Shown piece after piece: positions 37,949 to 46,752 of a stretch of 64,000 bases of DNA. The translations under genes were made by a program, and so were the position numbers. Position 1 is the stretch's first letter. Each line of letters opens with the position of its first letter. Under the pieces are notes generated by a model. The model worked only from the letters and a program-made list of their open reading frames with translations. It did no database searches and was not told the DNA's origin. The stretch covers positions 992,001-1,056,000 of the forward strand of contig NZ_JADYVE010000001.1 in the NCBI RefSeq assembly GCF_020193655.1, in the 5' to 3' direction. The stretch is from Ensifer sp. IC3342. GTDB taxonomy: Bacteria > Pseudomonadota > Alphaproteobacteria > Rhizobiales > Rhizobiaceae.

Positions 37949-39030
37949 CAGGCTGCTACCTTTCTGATCCACTGGTCGATTGCGACGGCGATGATGATCA
38001 GCAAGCCGATCAGGAGATAGGTCCATTGCGGGTCCGTTCCCATGAGGCGAAGCCCGAGCGAGAAGACGCCGACGATCAGCGCGCCGAAGAGCATGCCGAG
38101 AATCGAGCCGCGGCCGCCGAAGAGCGAGATGCCGCCGATCACCACGGCGGTGATCGATTCAATGTTCGCGAACTGGCCTGCCGTCGGCGAGACCGAGCCG
38201 ATACGGCCGATCAAGGCCCAGCCGGCAAGCGCGCAGATGAGACCCGAGAGCGTGTAGATGGTGACGAGCATACCCTTGACATTGACGCCCGCGAGCTTGG
38301 CCGCCTCCGGGTCGTCGCCGACCGCGTAGACATAGCGCCCCCAGGCGGTGCGGTTGAGCACATACCAGAGCAGGGCCACGAGAAGCACCATGGCGACGAC
38401 ACCGTAGGTGAAGACGGCATTCCCGATGCGGAAATTCTGCCCGAAAAACTGCAGGATCGGCGCGTTGGCGGAGATATCCTGGGCGCGGATCGTCTCGTTG
38501 GCGGAATAGAGGAAGTTGGAGGCGAGCACGATCTGCCACATGCCGAGCGTGACGATGAAGGGCGGCAGCTTCATGCGGGCAACGAGCGTGCCGTTTATAA
38601 AGCCGCAGAGCGCCCCGACGCCAAGACCACAGAGGACCGACAGGGCGGGCGGCAGGCCGTAGCGGAAGGTGAACTGCCCCATGATTACCGATGACAGCAC
38701 CATCATGGCGCCGACCGAGAGATCGATGCCGGCCGTCAGGACGACGAGCGTCTGCGCGGCACCGACGATGCCGACGATCGCCACCTGCTGCAGGATGAGC
38801 GTCATCGTGAAGGCTGAAAAGAACTTGCCGCCGAGGATGGCGCCGAAGGCGATCAACGACAGGACCAGCACGATCAGAGGAACGGCGGCCGGGCTTGAAT
38901 GAAGGAAATGCTGGAGCTTCTGAAGCGGCGTCTTGTCGTGTGTGTCGAAGGACGCCACTTCCGTCGAGCTGTTGACCAGGACTTTTTCGAATTCCTGGGA
39001 TGTCGGTGCGGCTGTATTTGGTTCGGCCAT
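37948..39030 (-). CDS. frcC: Fructose ABC transporter permease FrcC
   Basis: The 360-residue permease of the RbsC/CUT2 family has about ten hydrophobic segments. GIDLSVGAMMVLSSVIMG and INGTLVARMKLPPFIVTLG are family-typical, and the C-terminal SLFGGRGSILGMLFGALIVGV completes the core. The start MAEPNTAAPTSQ follows GGGAGGAG. A 213-bp hairpin-containing gap separates it from frcB, common where the binding protein needs higher expression. Confidence 0.93.
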   Translation of the reverse strand: MAEPNTAAPTSQEFEKVLVNSSTEVASFDTHDKTPLQKLQHFLHSSPAAVPLIVLVLSLIAFGAILGGKFFSAFTMTLILQQVAIVGIVGAAQTLVVLTAGIDLSVGAMMVLSSVIMGQFTFRYGLPPALSVLCGLGVGALCGFINGTLVARMKLPPFIVTLGMWQIVLASNFLYSANETIRAQDISANAPILQFFGQNFRIGNAVFTYGVVAMVLLVALLWYVLNRTAWGRYVYAVGDDPEAAKLAGVNVKGMLVTIYTLSGLICALAGWALIGRIGSVSPTAGQFANIESITAVVIGGISLFGGRGSILGMLFGALIVGVFSLGLRLMGTDPQWTYLLIGLLIIIAVAIDQWIRKVAA

Positions 39031-39171
39031 GGAGACTCCTCCCGTGAACCCCACTCCCAAGGGGGTTGCATTGCTGCCGGATGCGGCCCGCCAGTGATCG
39101 CGGCGAGTTTCAGCAATTACTAAAAATTGTGCAGGTTTTCCGCGCCTTGTCAAAGACTGCGGCGCTTACAC

Positions 39172-39195
39172 GAAGGGCGGCCGGGGCCGCCCTTC
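39172..39195 (-). other. Perfect hairpin between frcB and frcC
   Basis: GAAGGGCGGCC and GGCCGCCCTTC (11-bp arms, GG loop) would form a very stable RNA stem in the frcB-frcC leader. No T run follows, so it probably protects the frcB message or limits readthrough rather than terminating fully. Confidence 0.7.
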
Positions 39196-39205
39196 CCTGT
39201 CACAT

Positions 39206-39235
39206 GATCTGTCTGGACTTGATCTGCCTAGACTT
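39206..39235. repeat. Tandem 15-bp repeat next to the frcB stop
   Basis: GATCTGTCTGGACTT is followed immediately by GATCTGCCTAGACTT, two substitutions apart, 8 bp past the frcB stop. Function is unknown. Confidence 0.75.
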
Positions 39236-39243
39236 GGAGCCGA

Positions 39244-40269
39244 TCAGCCCCAGCACTTGTCCGTGCCGACCTTGGTGTCGATCGACTCGACACCCGCGAC
39301 CGGCTTATCGGTGACCAGCGAAACGCCGGTATCGACGAAGTCCTTGCCTTCGGTCGGCTTCGGCTTTTCGCCGGTGTCGGCGAACTTCTTGATCGCTTCG
39401 ATGCCCAGCGCAGCCATCATCAGCGGATATTGCTGCGATGTCGCGCCGATGACGCCCTCGGCGACGTTCTTGACGCCCGGGCAGCCACCGTCGACGGAAA
39501 CGATCAGCACGTCCTTTTCACGGCCAACGGCCTTCAGCGCCTCATAGGCACCGGCCGCAGCCGGTTCGTTGATCGTGTGCACGACGTTGATCGTCGGGTC
39601 CTTCTGGAGAAGGTTCTCCATGGCCGTACGGCCGCCTTCTTCGTTGCCGTTCGTAACGTCGTGGCCAACGATGCGCGCATCGTCCTCATCACCGATCTTG
39701 TTCGGGTCCTTCGGGTCGATGCCGAAGCCGATCATGAAGCCCTGGTCGCGCAAGACGTCCACGGTCGGCTGCGACGGCGTCAGGTCGAGGAAGGCGACCT
39801 TCGCATCCTTTGCGGCGTCGCCGAGCGTCGCGGCTGCCCATTGGCCGATCAGCTTGCCGGCGAGCAAGTTGTCCGTCGCGAAGGTGGCGTCGGCGGCATC
39901 GAGCGGCTCAAGAGGCGTGTCGAGCGCAATGACCAGCAAGCCGGCCTCGCGTGCCTTCTGCACCTGCGGCACGATGCCCTTGGTGTCGGATGCCGTCAGC
40001 AGGATGCCCTTGGCGCCATCGGCAATGCAGGTTTCGATCGCCGCAACCTGGCTTTCGGAATCACCATCGATCTTGCCGGCATAGGACTTCAGCGTCATGC
40101 CGAGTTCCTTGGCTTTAGCAGTCGCGCCCTCCTTCATTTTCACGAAGAAGGGATTGGTGTCGGTCTTGGTGATGAGGCAGGCGGAGACATCGGCTGCCTG
40201 CGACGGCGAAGCGAAGGCCACGCCAAGCGCGAGCGCACCGAATGCGGCAGAAAGAACTGTTTTCTTCAT
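39244..40269 (-). CDS. frcB: Fructose-binding protein FrcB
   Basis: The 341-residue periplasmic binding protein (RbsB-like) has a signal peptide ([20 protein letters not shown], cleavage after SQA). Typical ligand-lobe motifs are [20 protein letters not shown] and SVDGGCPG. It delivers fructose, and in S. meliloti also ribose or mannose, to FrcCA. GGGAGGG precedes the ATG. It is the first gene of the frcBCAK operon, divergent from frcR. Confidence 0.94.
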   Translation of the reverse strand: MKKTVLSAAFGALALGVAFASPSQAADVSACLITKTDTNPFFVKMKEGATAKAKELGMTLKSYAGKIDGDSESQVAAIETCIADGAKGILLTASDTKGIVPQVQKAREAGLLVIALDTPLEPLDAADATFATDNLLAGKLIGQWAAATLGDAAKDAKVAFLDLTPSQPTVDVLRDQGFMIGFGIDPKDPNKIGDEDDARIVGHDVTNGNEEGGRTAMENLLQKDPTINVVHTINEPAAAGAYEALKAVGREKDVLIVSVDGGCPGVKNVAEGVIGATSQQYPLMMAALGIEAIKKFADTGEKPKPTEGKDFVDTGVSLVTDKPVAGVESIDTKVGTDKCWG

Positions 40270-40390
40270 AAAACCCTCCCAAGGATGAAAACGCCGGTGG
40301 ACCGGCACAGGCATCGCCGCCGCAGCATTCTCCTCCTGCGGACGGCGCTTCCGAAGGTAAGTCAAACACCAAACTTTCTGGGTGTCAATA

Positions 40391-40411
40391 AATAAATCAA
40401 ATTGAATTATT
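40391..40411. promoter_or_regulatory. AT-rich near-palindrome, candidate FrcR operator
   Basis: Arms AATAAATCAA and TTGAATTATT around one base match as a palindrome at all but one pair. It lies in the frcB-frcR divergent region, 122 bp before frcB, where a ROK repressor site would be expected. Confidence 0.5.
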
Positions 40412-40522
40412 ATTCCGTTGTGGCATTCTTAGGCTCGGGACGAGCTTGGAGGAACCCAGACCGTCCGGCAAATTGACAGATCGACCTGAAGTGGAAACAA
40501 CAGACTCGCGCAAAGCGAGCAT

Positions 40523-40627
40523 CTACAGCGCCTCGCATTCGATCAGACGCGCACTGGCTGCTGTAGAACTTTGAATTTGCAGCATGATTTGTCCTTAGAT
40601 CGGGTCTCGATTTAAGGAATCATGCGG
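40523..40627. repeat. RIME-like mosaic palindromic repeat, copy 4
   Basis: CTACAGCGCCTCGC...GACGCGC...GCTGCTGTAG is followed by GCATGATTTGTCC...GATCGG/TCGATTTAAGGAATCATGC. It occupies much of the gap just before frcR, ending about 27 bp before its start codon. Confidence 0.82.
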
Positions 40628-40653
40628 CGGTGCCAACGGGAGGAGACGGTGGC

Positions 40654-41883
40654 ATGTCACTGACAGACGATTCCCGCGGGGGATCGACGCAACCGGACGT
40701 GATCGACCCAAGCGGCGGAGCGAACCAAACCCGCGTGCGCGCCTATAACGAGCGTCTCGTCATGTCGCTGGTTCGTCGCCACGGCAGTCTGTCGAAAGCG
40801 GACATCGCCCGGCGCTCCGGCCTCTCCGCCCAAACCGTCTCGGTGATCATGCGCGCGCTGGAACGCGACGGCCTTTTGATCCGCGGCGCCCCGGTACGCG
40901 GCCGCGTCGGTCAGCCCTCGATTCCGATGCGCCTCAATCCGGACGCGGTCTACTCCTTCGGCGTCAAGATCGGCCGGCGCAGCGCCGATCTGGTTTTGAT
41001 GGATTTCGTCGGCAATATCCGGCTGCATCTGCATCAGATCCATACCTACCCGCTACCCGAGGATCTCGTCACCTTCATCGTCGGCGGCATCGAAAAGCTC
41101 GAGCAGCAACTCGCGCCCGAGCAGCGCGCGCGGATCGCCGGCGTCGGTATCGCGACGCCCTTCGAACTCTGGAACTGGGCCGAGGAAGTCGGCGCACCGC
41201 GGGAAGAAATGGACCGCTGGCGTGACGCCAACCTGCAGGCGGCCGTGTCCGCACAGATACGCCACCCGGTCTTTCTGCAGAATGACGGTACGAGCGCCTG
41301 CGGAGCGGAACTCGCCTTCGGCGTCGGCTCAAGCTACCCAGACTTCGTCTATTTCTATATCGGCTCCTTCATCGGCGGCGGCATCGTTCTCAACTCCGCC
41401 CTCTTTTCCGGGCGGACCGGGACCGCCGGAGCGGTCGGCCCGCTACCGGTCTCGGGCAAGGACGGCAAGTCCACGCAATTGCTGAAGATCGCTTCGGTCT
41501 TCGTGCTTGAAAACCTGCTGCGCGAGCACGGCATCGATCCGCAGCCGCTCTGGTACTCGGCGGACGATTGGATCGACTTCGGTGAGCCGCTCGAGATCTG
41601 GATCCAGGACACCGCCGCAGCCCTTGCCCAGGCCGTCGTCTCCGCCGCATCGATCATCGATTTTTCGGCGGCAGTCATCGATGGCGGTTTTCCTCCCTGG
41701 GTGCGGGCGCGCATCCTTGCGGCGACACGCCGGGCCCTGCTAACGCTCGACCTCCAGGGCGTGACGGTTCCGGATCTTGTCGAAGGCGCGGTCGGAAGCC
41801 ACGCCCGGGCGATCGGCGGCGCGAGCCTTCCGCTATTTTCCCGTTATCTCTTGGACACCAATGTCCTCTTCAAGGAGCTGTGA
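40654..41883 (+). CDS. frcR: ROK-family transcriptional regulator FrcR
   Basis: The 409-residue protein has an N-terminal winged helix (about 33-80; SLSKADIARRSGLSAQTVSVIMRAL, shown here only in part as GLSAQTVSVIMRAL) and a sugar-kinase-like ROK domain with GVGIATPFELWNW and FYIGSFIGGGIVLN. It is divergent from frcB and is the expected regulator of fructose uptake. MSLTDDSRG at 40654 is used, with GGGAGGAG upstream. The typical ROK zinc motif CxCGxxGC is not seen. Confidence 0.88.
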   Translation: MSLTDDSRGGSTQPDVIDPSGGANQTRVRAYNERLVMSLVRRHGSLSKADIARRSGLSAQTVSVIMRALERDGLLIRGAPVRGRVGQPSIPMRLNPDAVYSFGVKIGRRSADLVLMDFVGNIRLHLHQIHTYPLPEDLVTFIVGGIEKLEQQLAPEQRARIAGVGIATPFELWNWAEEVGAPREEMDRWRDANLQAAVSAQIRHPVFLQNDGTSACGAELAFGVGSSYPDFVYFYIGSFIGGGIVLNSALFSGRTGTAGAVGPLPVSGKDGKSTQLLKIASVFVLENLLREHGIDPQPLWYSADDWIDFGEPLEIWIQDTAAALAQAVVSAASIIDFSAAVIDGGFPPWVRARILAATRRALLTLDLQGVTVPDLVEGAVGSHARAIGGASLPLFSRYLLDTNVLFKEL

Positions 41884-42157
41884 GCCTTTCATGTCTAAAC
41901 GGAAACAATTCTGTTGGCTCAAGTGGAGCGGAATGTTTGCTCGGCTGGCGCGTGGCGTAGCCAATGCATACGGCCAAGCCAGCCGAGCAAACAGGCCGCC
42001 CGCTTCAGCCAACCCGAAGGGCCGGGCATCTTTCCGCCAGGATAAAAGGCGATCGCCTCGGCCGTACGTCCGTGTACGACAGTCGACGATCGCCTTTTAT
42101 CCTGACGAAAACCTGCTCCGGCAGAATTGCTTCCGTTTAGACATGAAAGGCTCTCAC
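41880..42157. repeat. Compound nested palindrome between frcR and the fucU-like gene
   Basis: The outer arms are near-perfect inverted repeats of 34-36 bp (41880-41913 and 42122-42157). Inside lie two further perfect inverted repeats: GTTTGCTCGGCTGGC (41935-41949) with its complement at 41978-41992, and an 18-bp pair at 42038-42055 and 42087-42104. The element starts on the frcR stop codon and ends two bases before the next ATG, supplying that gene's GAAAGG ribosome-binding region. It encodes nothing, and I do not recognise the family. Confidence 0.9.
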
Positions 42158-42159
42158 TG

Positions 42160-42588
42160 ATGCTGAAAGGAATAAACCCGCTGCTCGGCCCGGAACTTCT
42201 GGCGGCGCTGAGGGCAATGGGTCACGGCGACGAGATCGCGCTCGTCGACGGCAATTATCCGGGCCAGGAGCACGCGCGTCGCCTTGTCCGCCTCGACGGA
42301 CACGGCCTCATCCCGGTGCTCGACGCGATCCTGAGTGTCCTGCCGATCGACGATTTCGTACCCGAAGCAATCTTCCGCGCCACCGTCAAGCAGGACAAGC
42401 AGGCGCTCGACCCCGTGCACCGGGAAATCATCGAATGCTGCGGCAGGCATGAGCCGTCAAGGGAGGTCGTACCGCTGCTCGGCGTCGACTTCTATCCGCG
42501 CGTGAAGGCCGCCCATACGGTGGTGCAGACCAGCGAGCCGCGCCTTTATGGCAACGTCATTCTCCGCAAGGGCGTCATCTACCCCTGA
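42160..42588 (+). CDS. RbsD/FucU family sugar mutarotase
   Basis: The 142-residue protein has the FucU/RbsD N-terminus MLKGINPLLGPELLAALRAM, with GHGDEIALVDGNYPG, a middle AIFRATVKQDKQALDPVHR and the C-terminal LYGNVILRKGVIYP. Such enzymes interconvert sugar anomers. Next to frcR and the frc operon it probably acts on an imported sugar, though fucose- versus ribose-type specificity cannot be read. A terminator follows. Confidence 0.88.
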   Translation: MLKGINPLLGPELLAALRAMGHGDEIALVDGNYPGQEHARRLVRLDGHGLIPVLDAILSVLPIDDFVPEAIFRATVKQDKQALDPVHREIIECCGRHEPSREVVPLLGVDFYPRVKAAHTVVQTSEPRLYGNVILRKGVIYP

Positions 42589-42604
42589 CATCACGCGACA
42601 ATGC

Positions 42605-42635
42605 AAAAACCCGCCGGACAGCCGGCGGGCTTTTT
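42605..42635. terminator. Bidirectional terminator, fucU-like/doxX
   Basis: CCCGCCGG (42610-42617) and CCGGCGGG (42622-42629), flanked by AAAAA and TTTTT, lie between convergent genes and can work on both strands. Confidence 0.92.
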
Positions 42636-42661
42636 GTTTGGTCGGAGAACTTCTTGGCGCC

Positions 42662-43102
42662 TTATGCGGTGGCGAGGGCCTTCCCCGTGCGGGCATCGAG
42701 CGAAAGCGCGCCAGGACCGAAGGCGGCCAGCACCAGGAAGGCACCGGCGATCGTGATGTTCTTCATCAGCATGATCTGGTTGAAGACGGTCAGCAGGCCG
42801 TTGGCAGCCGGCGGGAAATCCGGAACGTTGATGGCGCCGCTGTGGAAGACGAGACCGGTAACCAGGCAGAAGACTGCGAGCAGATAGGACGCAATGCGCG
42901 TCTGGAAGCCGACGAGGATCGCAATACCGGCGACCAGCTCAAACAGACCGGCGAGGTAGGCAAGTGCCGTTGCAGCCGGCCATCCGGCACCGGCAATCAT
43001 GCCGGCAGTTGCCGTCGGATCGGCCAGCTTACCGAAGCCGGACATGATGAACATGATCGAAAGGAGGATGCGCCCGATGAGGACGATGACATTCTGAGAC
43101 AT
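42662..43102 (-). CDS. DoxX family membrane protein
   Basis: The 146-residue protein has four hydrophobic helices and the DoxX pattern LIGRILLSIMFIMSGFGKL, with AYLAGLFELVAGIAILVGF and the C-terminal MKNITIAGAFLVLAAFGPG. Family members are quinone-linked or redox-associated membrane proteins with varied roles. MSQNVIVLIG is taken as the start. It is divergent from clr; the 215-bp gap between them shows no clear Clr site. Confidence 0.87.
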   Translation of the reverse strand: MSQNVIVLIGRILLSIMFIMSGFGKLADPTATAGMIAGAGWPAATALAYLAGLFELVAGIAILVGFQTRIASYLLAVFCLVTGLVFHSGAINVPDFPPAANGLLTVFNQIMLMKNITIAGAFLVLAAFGPGALSLDARTGKALATA

Positions 43103-43317
43103 GCGCGAGGCTCCTGTTGGAAACGTGTTGGCAGCAGAAATATCAGCACTTTCAAAAACATCTAGCTGCACAACCGACGACACATCGTTCACAATGCGAA
43201 GACAGACGCGGCCTATCGTCAACCGGCACTCGGTTCAAATAACTCTTTTTTGTTGCAAGGAAGGACGGACTGGGTGAAGAATTTCAACGCGTTGCAAGGG
43301 AACGCAGGGGAAGATTC

Positions 43318-44022
43318 ATGACCGAAGTCAACAGGAGTCCCGCCTTCTGGCGGTCCTTTCCTATTTTCGAGGAATTCGACAAGGAGACGCTGGCTGAGCT
43401 CGCCAGTATCGCCACGTACCGGAGATGGCCGGCAGGCACGGTCATCTTCCAGCGCGGCGACGAAGGCAACTACATGGTTGTCGTGGTTTCCGGCCGCATC
43501 AAGCTCTCGCTGTTCACACCTCAGGGCCGCGAACTGATGCTGCGCCAGCATGAGGGCGGCGCACTCTTCGGTGAAATGGCTCTGCTCGACGGCCAGCCAC
43601 GGTCGGCCGATGCGACAGCGGTCATCGCATCGGAAGGCTATGTGATCGGCAAGAAGGCCTTCCTCGATCTCATTATCCACAGGCCGCAGATCGCCGAAGC
43701 TGTGATCCGCTTTCTGTGCGCGCAGCTGCGCGATACCACAGAGCGGCTGGAAACGATCGCGCTCTACGACCTCAACGCCCGCGTCGCCCGCTTCTTTCTG
43801 GCAACGCTCAAGCAGATCCACGGCCAGGAGCTTCCGAGCAGCGCCAATCTGCGTCTGACTTTGAGCCAGACCGACATTGCCGCCATTCTCGGCGCGAGCC
43901 GACCAAAGGTGAATCGCGCCATTCTGTCGCTGGAGGAATGCGGAGCGCTCAAGCGCACGGACGGCATCATTTGCTGCAACGTCGATCGCCTCCTGAGTGT
44001 CGCCGATCCCGAGGAGGGCTAG
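43318..44022 (+). CDS. clr: cAMP-responsive CRP-like regulator Clr
   Basis: The 234-residue Crp/Fnr protein has a cyclic-nucleotide pocket with GEMALLDGQPRSADATA, where Glu and Arg contact cAMP phosphate and ribose as in CRP. It ends in a C-terminal winged helix (LTLSQTDIAAILGASRPKVNR region). There is no Fnr cysteine cluster. In S. meliloti Clr binds 3',5'-cAMP and controls genes that limit secondary infection. The cyclase gene starts 5 bp downstream and a matching Clr box lies 2.7 kb away, which supports the symbol. Confidence 0.82.
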   Translation: MTEVNRSPAFWRSFPIFEEFDKETLAELASIATYRRWPAGTVIFQRGDEGNYMVVVVSGRIKLSLFTPQGRELMLRQHEGGALFGEMALLDGQPRSADATAVIASEGYVIGKKAFLDLIIHRPQIAEAVIRFLCAQLRDTTERLETIALYDLNARVARFFLATLKQIHGQELPSSANLRLTLSQTDIAAILGASRPKVNRAILSLEECGALKRTDGIICCNVDRLLSVADPEEG

Positions 44023-44027
44023 CTCGA

Positions 44028-45908
44028 TTGAATGCGAAGCACCGCCGCCACTATCGCGTCACCCCGCTCTTCGGCGGGATCGTCGTAAGCCTGGCGGCAG
44101 CGCTGCTCCTCTATGTCTATGGCGAAACCGTCTTCAAAACCCCGCGCGAACTTTTCTTCGACAACCTCACGCAATGGGTGATCTCGCCCCGATCACCCGA
44201 TATCACCGTTGTCGACGTCGATCGCAAGGCGCATGAGGCGCTCGGCTCCGGAAGCTGGGACCGGGTGGCGACGGCCGCGCTGATATCGCGGCTGGCCGAG
44301 GCGCGTGCGAAGGTGATTGCGGTCGATTTCGTCTTCAGCTCCGATTGCGAGGCCGACGCTGCCGGCAACGTCGCGCTCGCTTCCGCGATCGCGGAGGCAC
44401 CTGTCGTTCTGGGCTTTCTCGCCGCTGACCGTGCCCTGGAGCATCCGCGTCCCGTTCCGCCGCTCGCGGTGCGACGCCCGCTTGTGGTGCCGGAGCCGTG
44501 GTTCATTGCCGGGGCGGAAACATCCTGCCCGGCATTCATAGACCGATCCAAGGCCGCGACCGCCGGCTTTCTCGTCGGCGACGAGGATGCGCGCGTGCGC
44601 CGCGCGCAGGCTTTCGCGATCCTGGGCAACGACGTCTACCCCGCGCTCGCGATCGAAGCGGGAAGGCTCGCGGCCGCGAGCAGCACGCCGGTCCTCGGCG
44701 GCGAGCCTGCCTGGCTCAGGCTCGATCACGCCGTCATCCCCCTCGACGAAGCGGGCAACCTGCGCTTCGTGGCAAGCTCGAAAGATGCCATTGCCGCGCG
44801 CACGCTCTCGGCGGCCGACGTCATGGCAAATACGGCCGATCGGAACCGCCTTGCGGGCAAACTGGTCTTCGTCGGCAGCAGCATGCCGAGCCTCGGCGGG
44901 CTGAGGCCCAGCGCCTCGATGCCGCTTGAGCCCTCGGTGCAGATCCACGCCGACATTGCCAATGCCATCATCACCGGCTTCGTTCCTTATCGGTATGGCG
45001 GGCTGCCGCTCCTGGAGGCCTTGGTCAGTTTCGCGGCCGGCACGCTTGCAGCCGTTGGCGCGACGCGGCTTCGGCCGCTCGCAACGCTCGCCCTTGGCTT
45101 CCTCGCGCTGCTCTTCGTCGTCGCCGGCGCCGGCGGGATTTATGCCGTCACCGGCTGGCTCGTCGATGCCGTCGGTATCAGTGCGGCGCTCATTGCCGTG
45201 CTCGTGGTGACGAGTGCGCTGCAACTCGCCCGCGTGCGCCACGCGGAGGCGATCGCCCGGCAGAAATTTTCGCAATATCTGCCGCAGTCCGTGGTCGCGC
45301 GCTACATCGACCAGCCGAATGCCGGACGCGTCGCCGGCGAGGAGCGCGTGGTCACTGCGCTGTTCACCGATATCGAGGGATTCTCCACCCTCGCCCACAG
45401 GCTCGGCCCTCGCGAGCTTGTGGCCCTCCTCGACATCTATTTCGCAGAAGTGAACGCGCTCGTCTCGCGCCATGGCGGCATGGTCGACAAGGTGGTCGGC
45501 GATGCCGTGCACGCGCTCTTCAACGCGCCAGAAGATCTCGACGATCACGTCAACAAGGCGATCGAATGTGCCGTGGCGATCCATGCCTTGACCGAAGAAA
45601 TGCGGCGGCGGCCGCAGTTTGCAGAAAACAGTTTCGGCCGGACCCGGATCGGCGTCGAAACCGGGCCTGCCGTACTCGGCGAGGTAGGCGCGGGTGGCAA
45701 GCTCGACTACACCGCTCATGGGGACGCAGTGAACCTCGCGGCGCGGCTTCAGGACGCGAACAAATTCCTCGGAACGGCAATCTGCATCGGCCCGGCGGCG
45801 GCGGCGCAATCAGGCGCACCTCTTCGGGCGCTGGGACGCCATGATATCCGCGGTTTCGGACCGATGGAGCTTTTCACAGTCGCTGGCCCATCACCACCAG
45901 CGGCGTGA
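44028..45908 (+). CDS. cyaD1: CHASE2-domain class III adenylate cyclase (CyaD1-like)
   Basis: The 626 residues comprise an N-terminal membrane anchor (about 14-32), a periplasmic CHASE2 sensor (about 40-330), two to three membrane helices (about 335-415) and a cyclase domain (about 440-600). Metal-binding aspartates D448 (FTDIEGFS) and D492 (VVGD), purine-specifying K488/D560, and transition-state N569 and R573 (VNLAAR) are present, so it should be active on ATP. The best start is TTG 44028, with GGAGG upstream. It is coupled to clr. S. meliloti CyaD1 occupies this place. Confidence 0.85.
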   Translation: MNAKHRRHYRVTPLFGGIVVSLAAALLLYVYGETVFKTPRELFFDNLTQWVISPRSPDITVVDVDRKAHEALGSGSWDRVATAALISRLAEARAKVIAVDFVFSSDCEADAAGNVALASAIAEAPVVLGFLAADRALEHPRPVPPLAVRRPLVVPEPWFIAGAETSCPAFIDRSKAATAGFLVGDEDARVRRAQAFAILGNDVYPALAIEAGRLAAASSTPVLGGEPAWLRLDHAVIPLDEAGNLRFVASSKDAIAARTLSAADVMANTADRNRLAGKLVFVGSSMPSLGGLRPSASMPLEPSVQIHADIANAIITGFVPYRYGGLPLLEALVSFAAGTLAAVGATRLRPLATLALGFLALLFVVAGAGGIYAVTGWLVDAVGISAALIAVLVVTSALQLARVRHAEAIARQKFSQYLPQSVVARYIDQPNAGRVAGEERVVTALFTDIEGFSTLAHRLGPRELVALLDIYFAEVNALVSRHGGMVDKVVGDAVHALFNAPEDLDDHVNKAIECAVAIHALTEEMRRRPQFAENSFGRTRIGVETGPAVLGEVGAGGKLDYTAHGDAVNLAARLQDANKFLGTAICIGPAAAAQSGAPLRALGRHDIRGFGPMELFTVAGPSPPAA

Positions 45909-45917
45909 CGGCGTGCG

Positions 45918-46535
45918 TTACAATAGGCCGACACTCGCATAAGCTTCCCGGATGCGGGCCTGCCCCCAGTTCGTCGGCTCCGATGGTGCCGCGCCGGGCC
46001 GGTCGAAGTCGACGCCCTGGCCGGCTGTAACCGTGCGCGTCACGCCACCGCCCTGGACCGACACCGCTCCGCGCTCCACGAAGACGGCGAATGCCGCCCG
46101 GCTCGGGCCGCAGAAGAATTTCGTGCCGCGCACACCAATCATCCCGAAAGCCGTGCGCACCGCCACGTCCACCTTCGAAAGCCCTTCCGGCCGGTCGAAT
46201 ACCATCCGGCCGAGACCGAGCTCGAGCGTGCCGCCCTGGCCGGCGATGAAGCTGTCTATCAAGAGTTCTGTTTGCGGGCCGAGCAGGATGCGCGTTTCGC
46301 TGAGAGCCAGATCGGCGAAGCTGTTTGTGCTCGTCGACACATAATCGTTGTCGAGAACGTCACCACCGACGGCAAGCCGCGCCTCGTCCTCTCCCTGCCG
46401 CCGGCGAACGTTGCCGCGTATCTTCTCCGCCTTGCCGACCACGGAGTTCGGTGCCGCGTGCGCCGACCGACCTGCGATCGCCGCCAGCATCAAGCCGCCG
46501 ACAAAGCTCCGTCTTTTCACATGAATCTGCGGCAT
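45918..46535 (-). CDS. FecR-domain exported protein
   Basis: The 205-residue protein has an N-terminal signal (KRRSFVGGLMLAAIAGRSAHA, twin-arginine-like because of the RR pair; 21 letters, so only KRRSF...SAHA is diagnostic) and one FecR domain containing VGKAEKIRGNV, ARLAVGGDVLDNDYV and GMIGVRGTKFF. FecR domains often sit beside CHASE2 cyclases. It is convergent with the cyclase gene, stop to stop within 10 bp. The ligand is unknown. Confidence 0.82.
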   Translation of the reverse strand: MPQIHVKRRSFVGGLMLAAIAGRSAHAAPNSVVGKAEKIRGNVRRRQGEDEARLAVGGDVLDNDYVSTSTNSFADLALSETRILLGPQTELLIDSFIAGQGGTLELGLGRMVFDRPEGLSKVDVAVRTAFGMIGVRGTKFFCGPSRAAFAVFVERGAVSVQGGGVTRTVTAGQGVDFDRPGAAPSEPTNWGQARIREAYASVGLL

Positions 46536-46685
46536 CGGCCTTGCTCGCTGCCTCTTGCAACGCTCCCTGTTCGAGCCTCCGGCGTCTCCGAGGATAGCCG
46601 CACGCATAGGCGAAGCAAGACGCATCTCGCTTTTCCCGACGTAGGCACTCCCTTTCGCAACCTCGCCGCCGATCCCAATCGCCGC

Positions 46686-46728
46686 TGTTTCCCCAGGAAC
46701 AGGTCCGGCGCCGCGACCGCCCTAGGAT
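46686..46728 (+). promoter_or_regulatory. Clr box and class II CRP-type promoter of the Sel1 gene
   Basis: TGTTTCCCCAGGAACA (46686-46701) fits the S. meliloti Clr consensus TGTT-N8-AACA and closely resembles the box recalled for the known Clr target smc02178. TAGGAT at 46723-46728 is a plausible -10. With a start near 46735 the box is centred at -41.5, the standard class II activator position. Confidence 0.78.
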
Positions 46729-46752
46729 CATGGCACCAAGAGGGAGACTGTC

